Part shown: positions 63,934 through 64,000 of the stretch, one piece after another
How the letters are laid out: every line of letters starts with the position of its first letter
Position numbering within the stretch: position 1 is the stretch's first letter
DNA from: Paenibacillus terricola
Lineage (GTDB): Bacteria; Bacillota; Bacilli; Paenibacillales; Paenibacillaceae
Direction: 5' to 3'
Assembly: GCF_014779765.1 (NCBI RefSeq)
Contig: NZ_JACXZA010000004.1
Span: 558,001 to 622,000 of the forward strand
Length of the DNA: 64,000 nucleotides
Translations under genes and position numbers: made by a program
Notes under the pieces: generated by a model
Databases searched by the model: none
Told to the model about the DNA's origin: nothing
Seen by the model: the letters and a program-made list of their open reading frames with translations, nothing else

Positions 63934-64000
63934 CAAGCATTAACGATCATAACGTTTAATGCGCAATAAAGTTAATGCTCAGTAAAGTTAATGATCCCAA

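Noticed and set aside
63960-64000. Short direct repeats TAAAGTTAATG after secA
   Set aside because: There are two short AT-rich copies at the window edge, too little to call an element.

Overview
The window comes from a spore-forming, motile, S-layer-bearing Gram-positive bacterium, most likely Paenibacillus or a close relative (Paenibacillaceae). The evidence is gene order and content: spoIIQ-spoIIID-mbl-flhO-flhP, a comF/flagellar late-gene locus in the Bacillus order (comFA-comFC-yvyF-flgM-flgN-flgK-flgL-yviE-fliW-csrA-hag-fliD-flaG-fliS-fliT-hpf-secA), an alpha/beta-type spore protein, DegS/DegU, CsaB and several SLH-domain surface proteins. Assignments rest on reading the translated sequence; no database search was run.

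Layout. 1-4010: end of an M23/SpoIIQ-type gene, spoIIID with a SigE-like promoter, mbl, then flhO-flhP with a SigD promoter and a small EpuA-like membrane protein. 4011-10027: a palindrome-rich intergenic stretch, a reverse-strand exported Ig-like (BIG2) protein, a PgsA-like phosphatidyltransferase, fabZ and a phosphoglucomutase. 10041-35669 is an envelope island. It holds a DUF5693 membrane protein, csaB, tagA and tagO (secondary cell wall polymer synthesis and pyruvylation, the ligand of SLH domains), three SLH proteins including the probable main S-layer protein, further exported proteins, a spore protein, metK, and a phosphodiester-glycosidase protein. Two of the SLH genes share an almost identical promoter-like block, and two neighbours have looser versions, which suggests a common alternative sigma factor.

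35826-42235: degS-degU, a short glycosyltransferase-like protein, and the competence genes comFA and comFC. comFA carries a hexanucleotide repeat and a dense run of perfect inverted repeats inside its reading frame. 42352-50856: the late flagellar locus, with SigD promoters before flgM, hag and fliD and CsrA sites in the hag leader. Both flagellin and FliD are very short. 50930-60290: genes inserted between fliT and hpf. These are a vWA/IPT surface protein behind a c-di-GMP-I riboswitch with a terminator/antiterminator, a SigD-type-promoter glycosyltransferase (possibly for flagellin), a large subtilase with FlgD-like Ig repeats, and a cold-shock protein. 60588-63933: hpf and secA.

The genes fit together as a cell-surface and motility programme. 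SCWP synthesis and pyruvylation anchor SLH proteins, SigD and FlgM/CsrA/FliW control filament assembly, c-di-GMP controls a probable adhesin, and SecA exports most of the products. No insertion sequence, prophage, tRNA, rRNA or CRISPR array was seen.
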